Assembly: GCA_019359035.1 (NCBI GenBank)
Contig: JAHHIC010000054.1
Coordinates: forward strand, 124,001 to 188,000
Length of the DNA: 64,000 bases
Direction: 5' to 3'
DNA from: Scytonematopsis contorta HA4267-MV1
GTDB taxonomy: Bacteria > Cyanobacteriota > Cyanobacteriia > Cyanobacteriales > Nostocaceae
A program made the translations under genes and the position numbers. This document shows positions 43,989 to 53,838 of this stretch, piece by piece. Positions within the stretch are counted from its first letter, which is position 1, and each line of letters begins with the position of its first letter. The notes under the pieces were generated by a model. That model was given only the letters and a program-made list of their open reading frames with translations. It was not told the DNA's origin and did not search any database.

Positions 43989-44499
43989 GCTTCTAATTCA
44001 TATAAGTTTCTTCATAACAAACAAATATTAGCTAAAATATGGTTCCCCCTACACCTGAAAACCCCACCCCCAACCCCCTCCCCCCAAGGGGGGAGGGGGT
44101 TGGGGGTGGGGTTCTCTTTGGTTGGGGGTGGGGTTCTCTTTGGTTGGGGGTGGGGTTCTCTTTGGTTGGGGGTGGGGTTCTCTTTGGTTGGGGGTGGGGT
44201 TCTCTTTGGTTAGGACTTAAATTGTCAATGCAAGCTTTTGTAGAAAAAAGCACAAATTCCGGTAAGCTAACAGAGCGGCCTAAAGCAGGCAGCCACGCCG
44301 TTTTGTAAAAAACAAGACGGTTTATATAAACGTCTGGTCATAGTATATGAAATTTAGTAGTCTGAGTAGGAGTTTTAACAATCACTTAATAATTTAAGGA
44401 TTATGTAAGATTTCATTTGTTTTTATAATTAATAAAGAAATCTTAGTATCTGTCCAAGGTTCTTATTTATCCTTAACAAGTAGTAATAAATTTTTAATA
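43989..44499. other. rpaA upstream region with G-rich repeats
   Basis: It contains the large hairpin and 22-bp G-rich array (44060-44208). About 200 bp before rpaA there is a small hairpin, ccgttttgt/acaagacgg (about 44299-44321), after which the sequence is AT-rich. No other gene is supported; open frames on both strands through the array are products of the repeat. Confidence 0.5.
44060..44208. repeat. Perfect 26-bp-arm hairpin followed by five 22-bp G-rich tandem units
   Basis: The hairpin arms are 44060-44085 and 44088-44113 with a two-base loop. The right arm runs into five exact 22-bp units (44099-44208), each gttgggggtggggttctctt plus tg. The array therefore grew from the edge of the dispersed hairpin. 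The + strand can form G-quadruplexes. Confidence 0.9.
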
Positions 44500-45243
44500 A
44501 TGCCAAGGATTTTAGTCATAGACGACGACCCCGCAATTTCAGAACTGGTAGCCGTAAACTTGGAAATGGCTGGCTACGATGTCAGTCAAGCCGAAGACGG
44601 TATCAAAGGTCAGGCTTTAGCTCTCCAGTTACAGCCTGACTTGATTATGCTGGACTTGATGTTGCCTAGGGTGGACGGATTTACTGTTTGTCAACGACTG
44701 CGACGGGATGACCGTACATCGGAAATTCCTGTGCTGATGTTGACAGCTCTTAGCCAAACCCAAGATAAAGTCGAAGGTTTTAACGCTGGTGCGGATGATT
44801 ACCTCACCAAACCGTTTGAAGTCGAAGAAATGCTGGCACGAGTGCGAGCATTGTTAAGACGTACCGACCGCATTCCCCAAGCTGCAAAACATACCGAAAT
44901 TCTTAACTATGGTTCCCTAACCTTAGTTCCAGAAAGGTTTGAAGCTATTTGGTTTGCTCAAACGGTTAAATTAACTCACTTGGAATTTGAACTGCTGCAC
45001 TGCTTGTTGCAGCGTCATGGTCAAACAGTTTCCCCTAGCGAAATCCTTCGGGAAGTTTGGGGATACGACCCAGATGATGATATCGAAACCATTCGGGTGC
45101 ATATTCGTCATTTGCGAACCAAGTTGGAACCAGACCCTCGACATCCTCGCTATATAAAAACAGTTTATGGTGCGGGTTACTGTTTAGAGTTGCCTTCTCT
45201 TCCTCAATCAGGTGAGGGTACTCCTATCGCAGAGAATAACTAA
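44500..45243 (+). CDS. rpaA: RpaA, OmpR-family response regulator
   Basis: The 247-residue protein closely follows the RpaA pattern. The receiver (1-120) begins [16 protein letters not shown], has phospho-acceptor Asp52 ([14 protein letters not shown]), Thr82 region ([12 protein letters not shown]) and Lys104-type switch (DDYLTKPF). The winged-helix DNA-binding domain (about 138-235) has [26 protein letters not shown], the [18 protein letters not shown] recognition helix and [14 protein letters not shown]. RpaA is the main transcription output of the KaiABC clock via SasA and regulates phycobilisome association and night genes. No sasA gene is adjacent, as is usual. The last 15 residues are a variable tail. 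It is one of the most conserved genes in the window. Confidence 0.96.
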   Translation: MPRILVIDDDPAISELVAVNLEMAGYDVSQAEDGIKGQALALQLQPDLIMLDLMLPRVDGFTVCQRLRRDDRTSEIPVLMLTALSQTQDKVEGFNAGADDYLTKPFEVEEMLARVRALLRRTDRIPQAAKHTEILNYGSLTLVPERFEAIWFAQTVKLTHLEFELLHCLLQRHGQTVSPSEILREVWGYDPDDDIETIRVHIRHLRTKLEPDPRHPRYIKTVYGAGYCLELPSLPQSGEGTPIAENN

Positions 45244-45281
45244 ACCAAATTCGGCAATTTATTTTGTTTGTGCTAAGAGGG

Positions 45282-45515
45282 AGCAAAATGCTGCTCTCTG
45301 CAACCGGGGAGGAAGATGCTGCTCTCTACAACCGGGGAGGAAGATGTTGCTCTCTGCAACCGGGGAGGAAGATGCTGCTCTCTACAACCGGGGAGGAAGA
45401 TGCTGCTCTCTACAACCGGGGAGGAAGATGCTGCTCTCTACAACCGGGGAGCAAAATGTTGCTCTCTACAACCGGGGAGCAAAATGTTGCTCTCTAAAAC
45501 CGGGGAGCAAGATGC
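45282..45515 (+). repeat. 28-bp tandem repeat array downstream of rpaA
   Basis: About eight copies of a 28-bp unit (aaccggggaggaagatgctg followed by ctctctac) run without spacers, with variants tgcaac, agcaaa and ttgctc. The unit length is not a multiple of three and all three + frames are open, so each shows the same repeating peptide. This explains the overlapping apparent ORFs, which I do not call genes. It begins 40 bp after the rpaA stop. Confidence 0.9.
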
Positions 45516-45849
45516 TCCCACTACTTAAATCTAAAAAAAAATTATTACCAAAGTAACTAATCCCTAGCATTTATGTCGGGGAGCGTCAAACAAAGTTATA
45601 TCTGTTTAAAATTTAAAATTAAATGTACCTTTATACTGTATTCTAATTCATTTTTTAAAAAAGAAATCTTATATCTTTAACCACGCTTCATAAATAAAAT
45701 ACGTGCTGATACTGTAGTCTTTTCGCTGCTTTAAATATCAGTATTAATATAAATCGTAACTATTTTCATTTTTAAAGCCAGTATTCTAATTAGACTTGCA
45801 GGGCTTTTTGCACTTGTTTTAACTGTATTAAAAACACAGAGGTTTCATC
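45516..45849. other. AT-rich leader of the calpain-like gene
   Basis: There is no gene and no hairpin of note. An acagaggtttcatc stretch precedes the ATG at 45850 and contains a weak agagg ribosome-binding site. Any promoter must lie here. Confidence 0.4.
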
Positions 45850-48800
45850 ATGACATTTAATAATGCGGATAATATACTGGCTACAGCGAGAAAACTGAAC
45901 CTAACCTCCACTACACAAACTCTGGTAGATTCTATAAATCCAAACAATTTAAACGATTTTTACAGCTTTAATCTTACTAGTCGTAGTAGTTTTAATCTCA
46001 CTCTCAACGGTTTGTCGAACGACATTGATATACAGCTAATCCACGACTCTAATGCAAACGGCTTATTAGACGAGAAAGAAGTAATAACTGGTTCATATAG
46101 AAGTGGCACACAAGCTGAGTCAATCACAACAAATTTAGAACGTGGTAATTACTTTATCCGCATCTACGCTTGGAATAGTGCAAATAGCAGTTCTTTCTAC
46201 AATTTGAGTGTTTCTGCAAGAGAACTACCGCAAAACGTCGCACCATCTTCACTTTCGTTTACTCTGAATAACTCAAGTGTCAACAATACTGGAACTCTAA
46301 ATATTAGCAGTGGTTCTGTATTTGATAGTAACGGTGTCAGTGATGTTTCCCGTATTGATTTCCGAATTGTCCAAAATGGTCGATTAGTTGCTGATGTCGC
46401 AGATGTAATCAGTCTGACACCAAATCCTAGTGATAGTCGTCAGGGAAATTTCAACCACAGTATATCCCTAGCTAGCTTGAACCTTGCAACTGGTAATTAC
46501 ATTCTTCAAGCACAAGCTTTTGACAATGGTAATTTAGCAAGTAGTCTTATAGAGCGAGCTTTTACTGTCACCCCTCCAAACATCGCACCGTCTTCACTTT
46601 CCTTTAGTCTGAATAACCCAATTGTCAACAATACTGGAACTTTGAATGTTATTGATGGTTCTATATTTGATGGTAATGGTGTTAGTGATATTTCTCGTGT
46701 TGACTTCCGAATTTTCCAAAATGGTCGATTAGTCGCTGATGTTGCTGATGTCACCAGTTTGACCTCAAGTCCTAACGACAATCGTCAAGGTAGTTTCGGT
46801 CATAACATATCCTTAGCTGGTTTAAACTTCGGGTCTGGTCTAGCGTCCGGTAATTATGTTTTGCAAGCACAAGCTTTTGACCGTAGTACTTCAGGTAGTA
46901 ATTCAGTAAGTAACATATTTGAACGGAATTTTACAGTCACCCCTCCAAACATTGCACCATCTTCATTAGGATTTACTATAAACAATCCTAGCCTCATTAA
47001 TACCGGAACTTTAAATATTAGCAACGGTTTTGTATTTGATGGTAATGGATTCAGTGATATTTCTCGTGTTGACTTCCGAATTATTCAAAATGGTGTATTG
47101 GTAGTTGATGTTGCGGATGTCACCAGCTTCACCCCAAATGCCAGCGACAATCGTCAAGGTAATTTCAGCCATACTATATCCTTAGCTGATTTTAACCTGG
47201 GGTCTGGTCTAGCGGCTGGTAGTTATATTGTTAGAGCACAAGCTTTTGACCGTAGCAATTCAGTAAGTAGTATCGTTGAACGAGTTTTTACTGTCACCCT
47301 TCCAAATATCGCACCATCTTCATTAGGATTTACTCTAAATAATCCTAGTGTCAGTAATACTGGAATTTTAAATATTAGCGCTGGTTCTGTATCTGATGGT
47401 AATGGTATCAGTAATGTTTCTCGTGTTGACTTCCGAATTACCCAAAATGGTCGATTAGTTGCTGATGTTGCTGATGTCAGCAGTTTCACCCCAAATCCTA
47501 ATGACAATCGTCAAGGTAGTTTCAGCCATAACATATCCTTAGCAGGTTGGAATCTTGCGTCTGGTAATTATGTTCTGCAAGCACAAGCTTTTGACCGTGG
47601 CAATTTAGCAAGTACTATTGTTGAACGGAATTTTACTCTTACCCCTCCACCAATCGCACCATCTTCATTAGGATTTACTATAAATAATCCTAGGCTTAGT
47701 AATACCGAAATTTTAAATATTACAAGTGGTTCTGTATCTGATGGTAATGGAGTCAGTGATATTTCTCGTGTTGACTTCCGAATTATTCAAAATGGTGTAT
47801 TAGTTGTTGATGTTGCGGATGTCACCAGCTTCACCCCAAACCCCAGCGACAATCGTCAAGGTAATTTTAGCCACAATATATCCTTAGCTGATTTGAACCA
47901 GGGGTCTGGTCTAGCGGTTGGTAATTATATTCTTCGAGCACAAGCTTTTGACCGTAGCAATTTAGTAAGTAATATAGTTGAACGGACTTTTACTGTCACT
48001 CCTGTACCAATTGCACCATCTTCATTAGGATTTACTATAAATAATCCTAGTGTCAGTAATAGCGGAACTTTAAATATTACCAGTGGTTCTGTATTTGATG
48101 GTAATGGAGTCAGTGATATTTCTCGTGTTGACTTCCGAATTACCCAAAATGGTCGATTGGTTGCTGATGTTGCTGATGTCACCAGCTTTACTCCAAACGC
48201 TAGCGACAATCGTCAAGGTAGTTTCAGCCATAACGTATTCTTAAGTAGTTGGAATCTTGCGTCTGGTAATTATGTTCTGCAAGCACAAGCTTTTGACCGT
48301 GGCAATTTAGCAAGTACTATTGTTGAACGGAATTTTACTGTCACCCCTCCACCAATCGCACCATCTTCATTAGGATTTACTATAAATAATCCTAGGCTTA
48401 GTAATACCGAAATTTTAAATATTACAAGTGGTTCTGTATCTGATGGTAATGGAGTCAGTGATATTTCTCGTGTTGACTTCCGAATTCTTCAAAATGGTGT
48501 ATTAGTTGTTGATGTTGCGGATGTCACCAGCTTCACCCCAAATACCAGCGACAATCGTCAAGGTAATTTCACCCACAATATATCCTTAGCTGATTTGAAC
48601 CAAGGGTCTGGTCTAGCGGCTGGTAGTTATATTCTTCGAGCACAAGCTTTTGACCGTGGTAATTTAGTCAGCAATATTGTTGAGCGAGCTTTTGAAGTTG
48701 TTGGCGATTGGTTTAGCCAAAACTTGCGTGACCAACAAATTATTACATTAACCAGAAACTTAGCTGCTGATACTATCCTCAATCGTCAAGATATGATGGA

Positions 48801-49833
48801 CATCTTCAAGGGTTCACAGGATGGCGGTATTGTCGATACAAACGAACTATCAGATTTACGAACTATTGTTAATAACGCTAGTCGTTTTAAAATGGCGGAA
48901 CATGTTCGTGTTTTGTCCAACAAGGTAGTTAATAGTGATGTGGCAAACCAAACATACCAACGTACACAACTGGGTAATTTATTTGCCGGTAGTGCAGCAG
49001 GCCAACTAGAAAAACTAGTTCAGAAGTGGTTTTTAGGTAGCGACCGTCCCGAACTAACTAGTTCCAATTTTGTGTATCGAGAAGCACAAGGTACTCTTTT
49101 CCGAAATGGAATTGACTACAAGGATATTACGCAAGGGCAGGTTGGTAACTGTTACTTTTTGGCTGGTTTATCTGTAACTGCGTTCCGTACACCAAATGTA
49201 ATTGAAAGCATGTTTATAGATAATGGGGACAGTACGTTTACTGTTCGGTTCTATAAAAATGATGGAGTAGCAGATTACGTAACTGTAGACAGATATTTAG
49301 CAACTTTGAGTGATATCAACAGCAATTATCTTACTGGAGGTAATATACCTTATGCAAAAATTGGCGGAAAGCATGATAACCCCACAAATGAGCTTTGGGT
49401 TGCTTTAGCTGAAAAAGCTTATGCTCAAATTAATGAATCTGGCTGGACTCTTGGCCCTGGTAGTGAACAACGTGTTAACTCTTACCAAGCAATTGAGTCA
49501 GGTTTTGGTGGAGGTGCTATTACTGACATTACAGGTCGTAGCACAGAATACGATACCTTAGATAATTCAGATTTTAATTCTGTAGTTAGCGCATTTAACC
49601 AAGGGCAAATGCTTTACTTTGGTTCAAGAAGCAAAAGTGAAGTTGCAGCGAATGTCGTACAGAATCATGGATACATCATGGTTGGTTATAACTCATCAAC
49701 ACAAAAAGTTAGGCTCTACAACCCTTGGGGAGTAAATGGTGGCACTGATGAAGGTGTGCTTAAAGATGGCTTCTTGGATTTATCTTTTGGGGAATTAGTT
49801 AAAAATTTCCAAGGTTGGTACAAAACAACTTAA
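45850..49833 (+). CDS. Calpain-like (C2) cysteine protease with PPC domain and seven repeats
   Basis: This 1327-residue protein has three parts. The N-terminal ~125 residues resemble a pre-peptidase C-terminal (PPC) beta domain (DFYSFNL…RGNYFIRIYAW). Next come seven repeats of ~115-120 residues (about 130-955), each starting APSSLxFTxNN and holding VFDGNGVSDISRVDFRI, probably Ig-like or cadherin-like. After a helical linker, a calpain protease core (about 1065-1327) has Cys1101 (GQVGNCYFLAGL), His1273 (VQNHGYIMVGY) and Asn1291 (LYNPWG), the complete C2 triad. No signal peptide is present, so secretion would need a leaderless route (type I is possible). Repeats 4-5 and 6-7 are nearly identical at the DNA level, indicating recent duplication. 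Calcium activation is typical of calpains but not shown here. Confidence 0.93.
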   Translation: MTFNNADNILATARKLNLTSTTQTLVDSINPNNLNDFYSFNLTSRSSFNLTLNGLSNDIDIQLIHDSNANGLLDEKEVITGSYRSGTQAESITTNLERGNYFIRIYAWNSANSSSFYNLSVSARELPQNVAPSSLSFTLNNSSVNNTGTLNISSGSVFDSNGVSDVSRIDFRIVQNGRLVADVADVISLTPNPSDSRQGNFNHSISLASLNLATGNYILQAQAFDNGNLASSLIERAFTVTPPNIAPSSLSFSLNNPIVNNTGTLNVIDGSIFDGNGVSDISRVDFRIFQNGRLVADVADVTSLTSSPNDNRQGSFGHNISLAGLNFGSGLASGNYVLQAQAFDRSTSGSNSVSNIFERNFTVTPPNIAPSSLGFTINNPSLINTGTLNISNGFVFDGNGFSDISRVDFRIIQNGVLVVDVADVTSFTPNASDNRQGNFSHTISLADFNLGSGLAAGSYIVRAQAFDRSNSVSSIVERVFTVTLPNIAPSSLGFTLNNPSVSNTGILNISAGSVSDGNGISNVSRVDFRITQNGRLVADVADVSSFTPNPNDNRQGSFSHNISLAGWNLASGNYVLQAQAFDRGNLASTIVERNFTLTPPPIAPSSLGFTINNPRLSNTEILNITSGSVSDGNGVSDISRVDFRIIQNGVLVVDVADVTSFTPNPSDNRQGNFSHNISLADLNQGSGLAVGNYILRAQAFDRSNLVSNIVERTFTVTPVPIAPSSLGFTINNPSVSNSGTLNITSGSVFDGNGVSDISRVDFRITQNGRLVADVADVTSFTPNASDNRQGSFSHNVFLSSWNLASGNYVLQAQAFDRGNLASTIVERNFTVTPPPIAPSSLGFTINNPRLSNTEILNITSGSVSDGNGVSDISRVDFRILQNGVLVVDVADVTSFTPNTSDNRQGNFTHNISLADLNQGSGLAAGSYILRAQAFDRGNLVSNIVERAFEVVGDWFSQNLRDQQIITLTRNLAADTILNRQDMMDIFKGSQDGGIVDTNELSDLRTIVNNASRFKMAEHVRVLSNKVVNSDVANQTYQRTQLGNLFAGSAAGQLEKLVQKWFLGSDRPELTSSNFVYREAQGTLFRNGIDYKDITQGQVGNCYFLAGLSVTAFRTPNVIESMFIDNGDSTFTVRFYKNDGVADYVTVDRYLATLSDINSNYLTGGNIPYAKIGGKHDNPTNELWVALAEKAYAQINESGWTLGPGSEQRVNSYQAIESGFGGGAITDITGRSTEYDTLDNSDFNSVVSAFNQGQMLYFGSRSKSEVAANVVQNHGYIMVGYNSSTQKVRLYNPWGVNGGTDEGVLKDGFLDLSFGELVKNFQGWYKTT

Positions 49834-49876
49834 AGCAAAATCCTGGAATTTTTTGTGGATTTCAAGATTTTCTTGT

Positions 49877-49903
49877 CCCCCTTCCCTTGTAGGGAAGGGG
49901 TTA
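49877..49903 (+). terminator. Terminator-like hairpin after the calpain-like gene
   Basis: The stem ccccttccct/agggaagggg with loop tgt begins 43 bp after the stop codon. The following bases are GT-rich, not a pure T-run. Confidence 0.7.
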
Positions 49904-50012
49904 GGGGTTAGGTTCTTAAATTGTAATTGACGATGTTAATTACAAAGCTGTGTTTGGGAATTATATAAATTAAGGAGAAAAAAATAGTTAATAACTGTAA
50001 AGCTATTTAATA

Positions 50013-52526
50013 ATGAAACTTGTGATGTATAAACCGCTATCACTTATTAAATATTCTCATTTTCTTAAATATGCAATTCTATTATCCTGTTTAGTTGCAG
50101 TCTCTCCAGTAAGGGGTGAAATTGTTCCCGACAGCACAATGCCTGTAAATTCATTGGTCACAAAGAATGGGAACATTTTCCAAATAGATGGAGGTTCTCA
50201 GAGAGGGAGTAACCTCTTCCACAGTTTCCAAAAGTTTGATATACCAACAGGAAACCAAGCTTTTTTCAACAATGTATCGAATATTGAGAATATTTTTACA
50301 AGGATAACAGGTTCTTCTGTTTCTAATATTGATGGCATTTTAAAAGCGAATGGTAATGCTAATCTATTTTTGATGAACCCTAATGGCATAATTTTTGGAC
50401 CCAATGCCAGTTTGCAAATCGGAGGTTCGTTTTTTGCTAATACTGCAAGCAGTATAAAATTTTCCGATGGGACTGAGTTTAGCGCTATAAACCCACAGGT
50501 AAGCCCATTACTCACAATGAGTGTACCTGTGGGAGTACAATTTGCTGGAGTCCCAACAGCAATTACGGTTAATGGACAAGGGCATCAGTTAAACACAAGA
50601 GATACCTTTTCAGAAATCAGCCGTAATGCTAATAGTGGTGGTTTGCGAGTTAAGCCCAGTAAAACACTGACACTGGTTGGTGGAAATATTAACTTAAATG
50701 GCGGTGTCTTAACGGCAGAACAAGGAAAAATACACTTAGGTAGTGTTGGTACAACAGGTTTAGTTAGTTTAAATTCCACATTAAATTCCACAACTGGTGG
50801 GTTAATGCTTGATTATTCCGGTGTCGGAAACTTTGGTGATATCAAACTCTCTCAAAAAGCATTGTTAGATGTTAGTGGAAACAACGCAGGTTCCATTCAA
50901 GCGCAAGGTAGAAACATTACCCTTAGTGAAGGCTCAGTTTTCTTAGCACAAAATGTAGGAACCCAAAAGGGAGGAAGTATTAATGTTCGTTCTGAATCAT
51001 TAGAAATAAAAGACTACCTTCCAGCAACAAAAATTAGAAGTGGATTCTTCGCTGAAACTTTGAAAACCGGAGATGCTAGTAATATTACTGTCTCTACAGG
51101 AAAACTAATTGTTAGAGAAGGCGGTAGTATTTTTAGCAGAACTTACGGTGCTGGTGCCAGTGGCACAATTAATCTTGCTGCTACTGATTTCATACAAGTT
51201 AAAGATGTTTCACCCCTGGCAACCGATACATTTAGTACTATAGATTCAACAACTTTTGATACTGGGAAAGGAGGGTATATACTCATATCATCCCCAAAGT
51301 TCTCTATACTCAACAGTGGACTTGTATCAACCGGAACCTTTGGTAAAGGTGCAGGTGGTAATATTAACATTAATGCAGGCGACATCGAAGTAATTGGTAA
51401 AGCCCCAAATGTCGCCAGTGCTAGTGGTATAGCTACTGCAGCTCGTTCTACTGGTAATGCTGGTAATCTTACCTTAAATACTCAGACGTTAAGACTTCTT
51501 GATGGTGGAAGATTGTCTACTGCTAGCTTTAGCCCCGCAAATGCTGGAGATGTAATAGTTAATGCCTCTAAATTAGTAGAGATAAATGGTTCCGCTAAGG
51601 AAAGTGGGTCTCAAACAGCACTAATTCCCAGTCAAATTAGGTCAGATGTTAGCAGCTTAAATCGATTCTTTCAAGTCCGATTCCGCTTGCCGGACAAGCC
51701 CAGTGGAAACTCTGGTCATATAGATATTAACACCCCAAATTTGCAAATTAGCAACGGGGCAAAAGTAAGCGTAACCAATCAAGGGATAAAAGGTGATGCT
51801 GGTAATATACGAATTAATGCAGGATTAGTTTCACTAAAAAATGACGGTAACCTCACGGCTGAAAGTAAATCTGGTTCTGGAGGTAACATTTTTGTACAAT
51901 CCCAGGATTTACGATTAAGCAACAGTGGCAAAATTACTACTAATGCGGAAGGAACTGGTACGGGTGGAAATATCAAAATTAATACTGACACTCTTGCGGC
52001 TTTAGCAAATAGTCGCATTACAGCTAATTCCTTAGGTGGCTTTGGTGGAACAGTGACGATTAACGCTACAGGTGTATTCCTTAGTCCCAATAGTAAAATC
52101 ACTGCCACTTCCGCTCAGGGAAGCTCTTTTAATGGGGTAGTAAATATTAATAGCCCTGATGTAGATACAAGTGCTACTCGCTCAGAGTTATCAGCACAAC
52201 CTACAGATACGAGTAATCAAATTACCCCCAGATGTTCTGCATCTTCTGGGAATAACTTTGTTATTAGTGGGAATGGTGGTTTAGCACAAAATCCTAGCGC
52301 ACCATTAAGAAGACAGACTATCTGGTCTGATTTGCGAGCAGTAAATACCCAACAGAATTCTAGCCAGGAAACAATTTTTCAATCAGCTGCTAATAGTGAG
52401 AATGCCCTACTGACTGAGGCTAACGGATGGACGGTTGATGAATTAGGACAAGTAAAGCTGGTTGCTCATGTTAATAGTCAGTATCAAACAACACAAAACA
52501 CAAGATATTGTATGGGTAAAAATTAA
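50013..52526 (+). CDS. Filamentous-haemagglutinin N-terminal domain exoprotein (TpsA-like, short)
   Basis: The 837-residue protein has a signal peptide (LKYAILLSCLVAVSPVRG) and the TPS domain: EIVPDSTMPVNSLV, NLFHSFQKFDIPTGNQAFF, NIFTRITGSSVSNIDG, LFLMNPNGIIFGPNASLQ. A beta-helix of Gly/Asn/Ser-rich rungs (AGNIRINAGLVSLKNDG, GTGGNIKINTDTLAAL) follows, then a C-terminal cap with PRCSAS and a tail ending RYCMGKN. It is about half as long as the copy at 22644 and lacks its near-identical repeats. The start is the first ATG of the frame, 10 codons before the hydrophobic segment; a second ATG (MYKPL) is possible. A taaggag site lies further upstream (about 49970). No TpsB is nearby. Confidence 0.92.
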   Translation: MKLVMYKPLSLIKYSHFLKYAILLSCLVAVSPVRGEIVPDSTMPVNSLVTKNGNIFQIDGGSQRGSNLFHSFQKFDIPTGNQAFFNNVSNIENIFTRITGSSVSNIDGILKANGNANLFLMNPNGIIFGPNASLQIGGSFFANTASSIKFSDGTEFSAINPQVSPLLTMSVPVGVQFAGVPTAITVNGQGHQLNTRDTFSEISRNANSGGLRVKPSKTLTLVGGNINLNGGVLTAEQGKIHLGSVGTTGLVSLNSTLNSTTGGLMLDYSGVGNFGDIKLSQKALLDVSGNNAGSIQAQGRNITLSEGSVFLAQNVGTQKGGSINVRSESLEIKDYLPATKIRSGFFAETLKTGDASNITVSTGKLIVREGGSIFSRTYGAGASGTINLAATDFIQVKDVSPLATDTFSTIDSTTFDTGKGGYILISSPKFSILNSGLVSTGTFGKGAGGNININAGDIEVIGKAPNVASASGIATAARSTGNAGNLTLNTQTLRLLDGGRLSTASFSPANAGDVIVNASKLVEINGSAKESGSQTALIPSQIRSDVSSLNRFFQVRFRLPDKPSGNSGHIDINTPNLQISNGAKVSVTNQGIKGDAGNIRINAGLVSLKNDGNLTAESKSGSGGNIFVQSQDLRLSNSGKITTNAEGTGTGGNIKINTDTLAALANSRITANSLGGFGGTVTINATGVFLSPNSKITATSAQGSSFNGVVNINSPDVDTSATRSELSAQPTDTSNQITPRCSASSGNNFVISGNGGLAQNPSAPLRRQTIWSDLRAVNTQQNSSQETIFQSAANSENALLTEANGWTVDELGQVKLVAHVNSQYQTTQNTRYCMGKN

Positions 52527-52563
52527 AAATTAAAACTTAAAATAAACCAAAATGAAGTTCTGG

Positions 52564-53322
52564 TTATTTTTTTACCCTAGAAGATTTTCTACGAGAAATT
52601 AGGTAAGCCCCCAAAAGAGAAATACCAGTAAGAGCAGCAGGTTCAGGTACGCTAACGATTGTGCCGTAAATCGAAGCTGTAGTTGTTGCAGCCTCCAAAA
52701 CGCGGAATTCATTAACGCTTTGATTAAGAATATTTTGTTCTTGACGAAAACCAGTTATTTGCAGCGCAAATTTTCTACCATCAACCTCGAAAGTTTGATT
52801 TTTAATATTTTGTTTTACAAATACAAAATCAGCATTTTGTTCAGCAGTACCCAAATTAGGTGTATTAACTAACTGAAATTGGAAATCAAAATTTTTTCTC
52901 TCATTTGTTGGATTATTAAACAACACACTAAAATTTAGAGGCACAGAATCAACATTCGTACCTAAAGGGGTTGTGCCATTAAAATATGTTAAAGAGCCGA
53001 CTTTAAATAAATTGTTTGTTTTAGTTTCAAAATTAGGAATTCCGTCAAACTCCATCCAATTGGCAACGGATATTTGTCCGTTAGCAAATCTAACTCCTGG
53101 TTCCCCCCAAGTAAACCTATTACCCCCCACACCAGTAAAAATAGGTTTGATGGGAGCATTTGGATAATCAGGATTTACCTTTTCTGGAGTTGGATTTCCC
53201 CAAGTGCCAGCTGAGCTTCCTGAAAATCTGAAAGCTTGAGCTTGACCAGAGAAACCAAGTACTGTCATTAGACTAACAGCTAAATAAGGAATAATGGCTG
53301 CAACAGGTGAACTTAGCTTCAT
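52564..53322 (-). CDS. PEP-CTERM exported protein, choice-of-anchor K type
   Basis: The 252-residue protein has a signal peptide (AIIPYLAVSLMTVLGFSGQAQA-FRF). The body has the pattern of choice-of-anchor K proteins (SGSSAGTWGNP, GGNRFTWGEP, FDFQFQLVNTPN). The C-terminal sorting signal is VPEPAALTGISLLGAYLISRRKSS, that is PEP, hydrophobic helix and basic tail. Such proteins are processed by exosortase and delivered to the cell surface or exopolysaccharide. No exosortase gene is in the window. It is convergent with the TpsA-like gene ending 38 bp away. Confidence 0.92.
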   Translation of the reverse strand: MKLSSPVAAIIPYLAVSLMTVLGFSGQAQAFRFSGSSAGTWGNPTPEKVNPDYPNAPIKPIFTGVGGNRFTWGEPGVRFANGQISVANWMEFDGIPNFETKTNNLFKVGSLTYFNGTTPLGTNVDSVPLNFSVLFNNPTNERKNFDFQFQLVNTPNLGTAEQNADFVFVKQNIKNQTFEVDGRKFALQITGFRQEQNILNQSVNEFRVLEAATTTASIYGTIVSVPEPAALTGISLLGAYLISRRKSSRVKK

Positions 53323-53838
53323 TGAACGGATTCGGCTCCTTTACAGGAACTTTACTCAGTAGGTAACCCGTCTACAGTAGTAAATCTACTGAGCAAATGC
53401 CAAGTAATTATGGTGTTTTTCATTAAATCTTTATATATAGTTTGTAATTTCTTATCATTTTCACTTTAATTAAGGTGTTTATATCACATTTTTCAGGGAA
53501 GCTTCTGTCCTTAGTTATACCTTTCGTAGCACAATAATATTGAATTTTTCATGAATTACAGATAAAATGCCCCGTAATTTTTCTTATTATTTTCACACAA
53601 ATTATCCTAGTACTGTGCTATTAAGCTTCATAATAACCGTGTTACTACTGTTATTAAGTAAGATTATGCAAAAGCTGCGACTAAATCTTGAAGCCACATA
53701 ATGCTTAGTTTGACAAGTTAAATAAAAAACAAAAAATTAGACATGAGCTTACGAAAACGGAAGATTTTACCGAAAAAACCTCAACGCCATCGTATTCTCA
53801 TGTCTTGCACTATATATATGTATATATATATAGATATA
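53323..53838. other. 516-bp AT-rich intergenic stretch upstream of the PEP-CTERM gene
   Basis: There is no gene. A run of alternating ta steps (53812-53840: tatatatatgtatatatata) lies against the 3' end of chlP. The remainder would hold the promoter of the PEP-CTERM gene. Confidence 0.4.

Noticed and set aside
43980-44308. Open frames through the G-rich array on both strands as proline- or glycine-rich proteins
   Set aside because: They arise from the hairpin and 22-bp repeats and are open on both strands at once.
45212-45556. Three overlapping open frames through the 28-bp array as genes
   Set aside because: All are generated by a repeat unit whose length is not divisible by three and that lacks stops; no ribosome-binding site or family similarity supports them.
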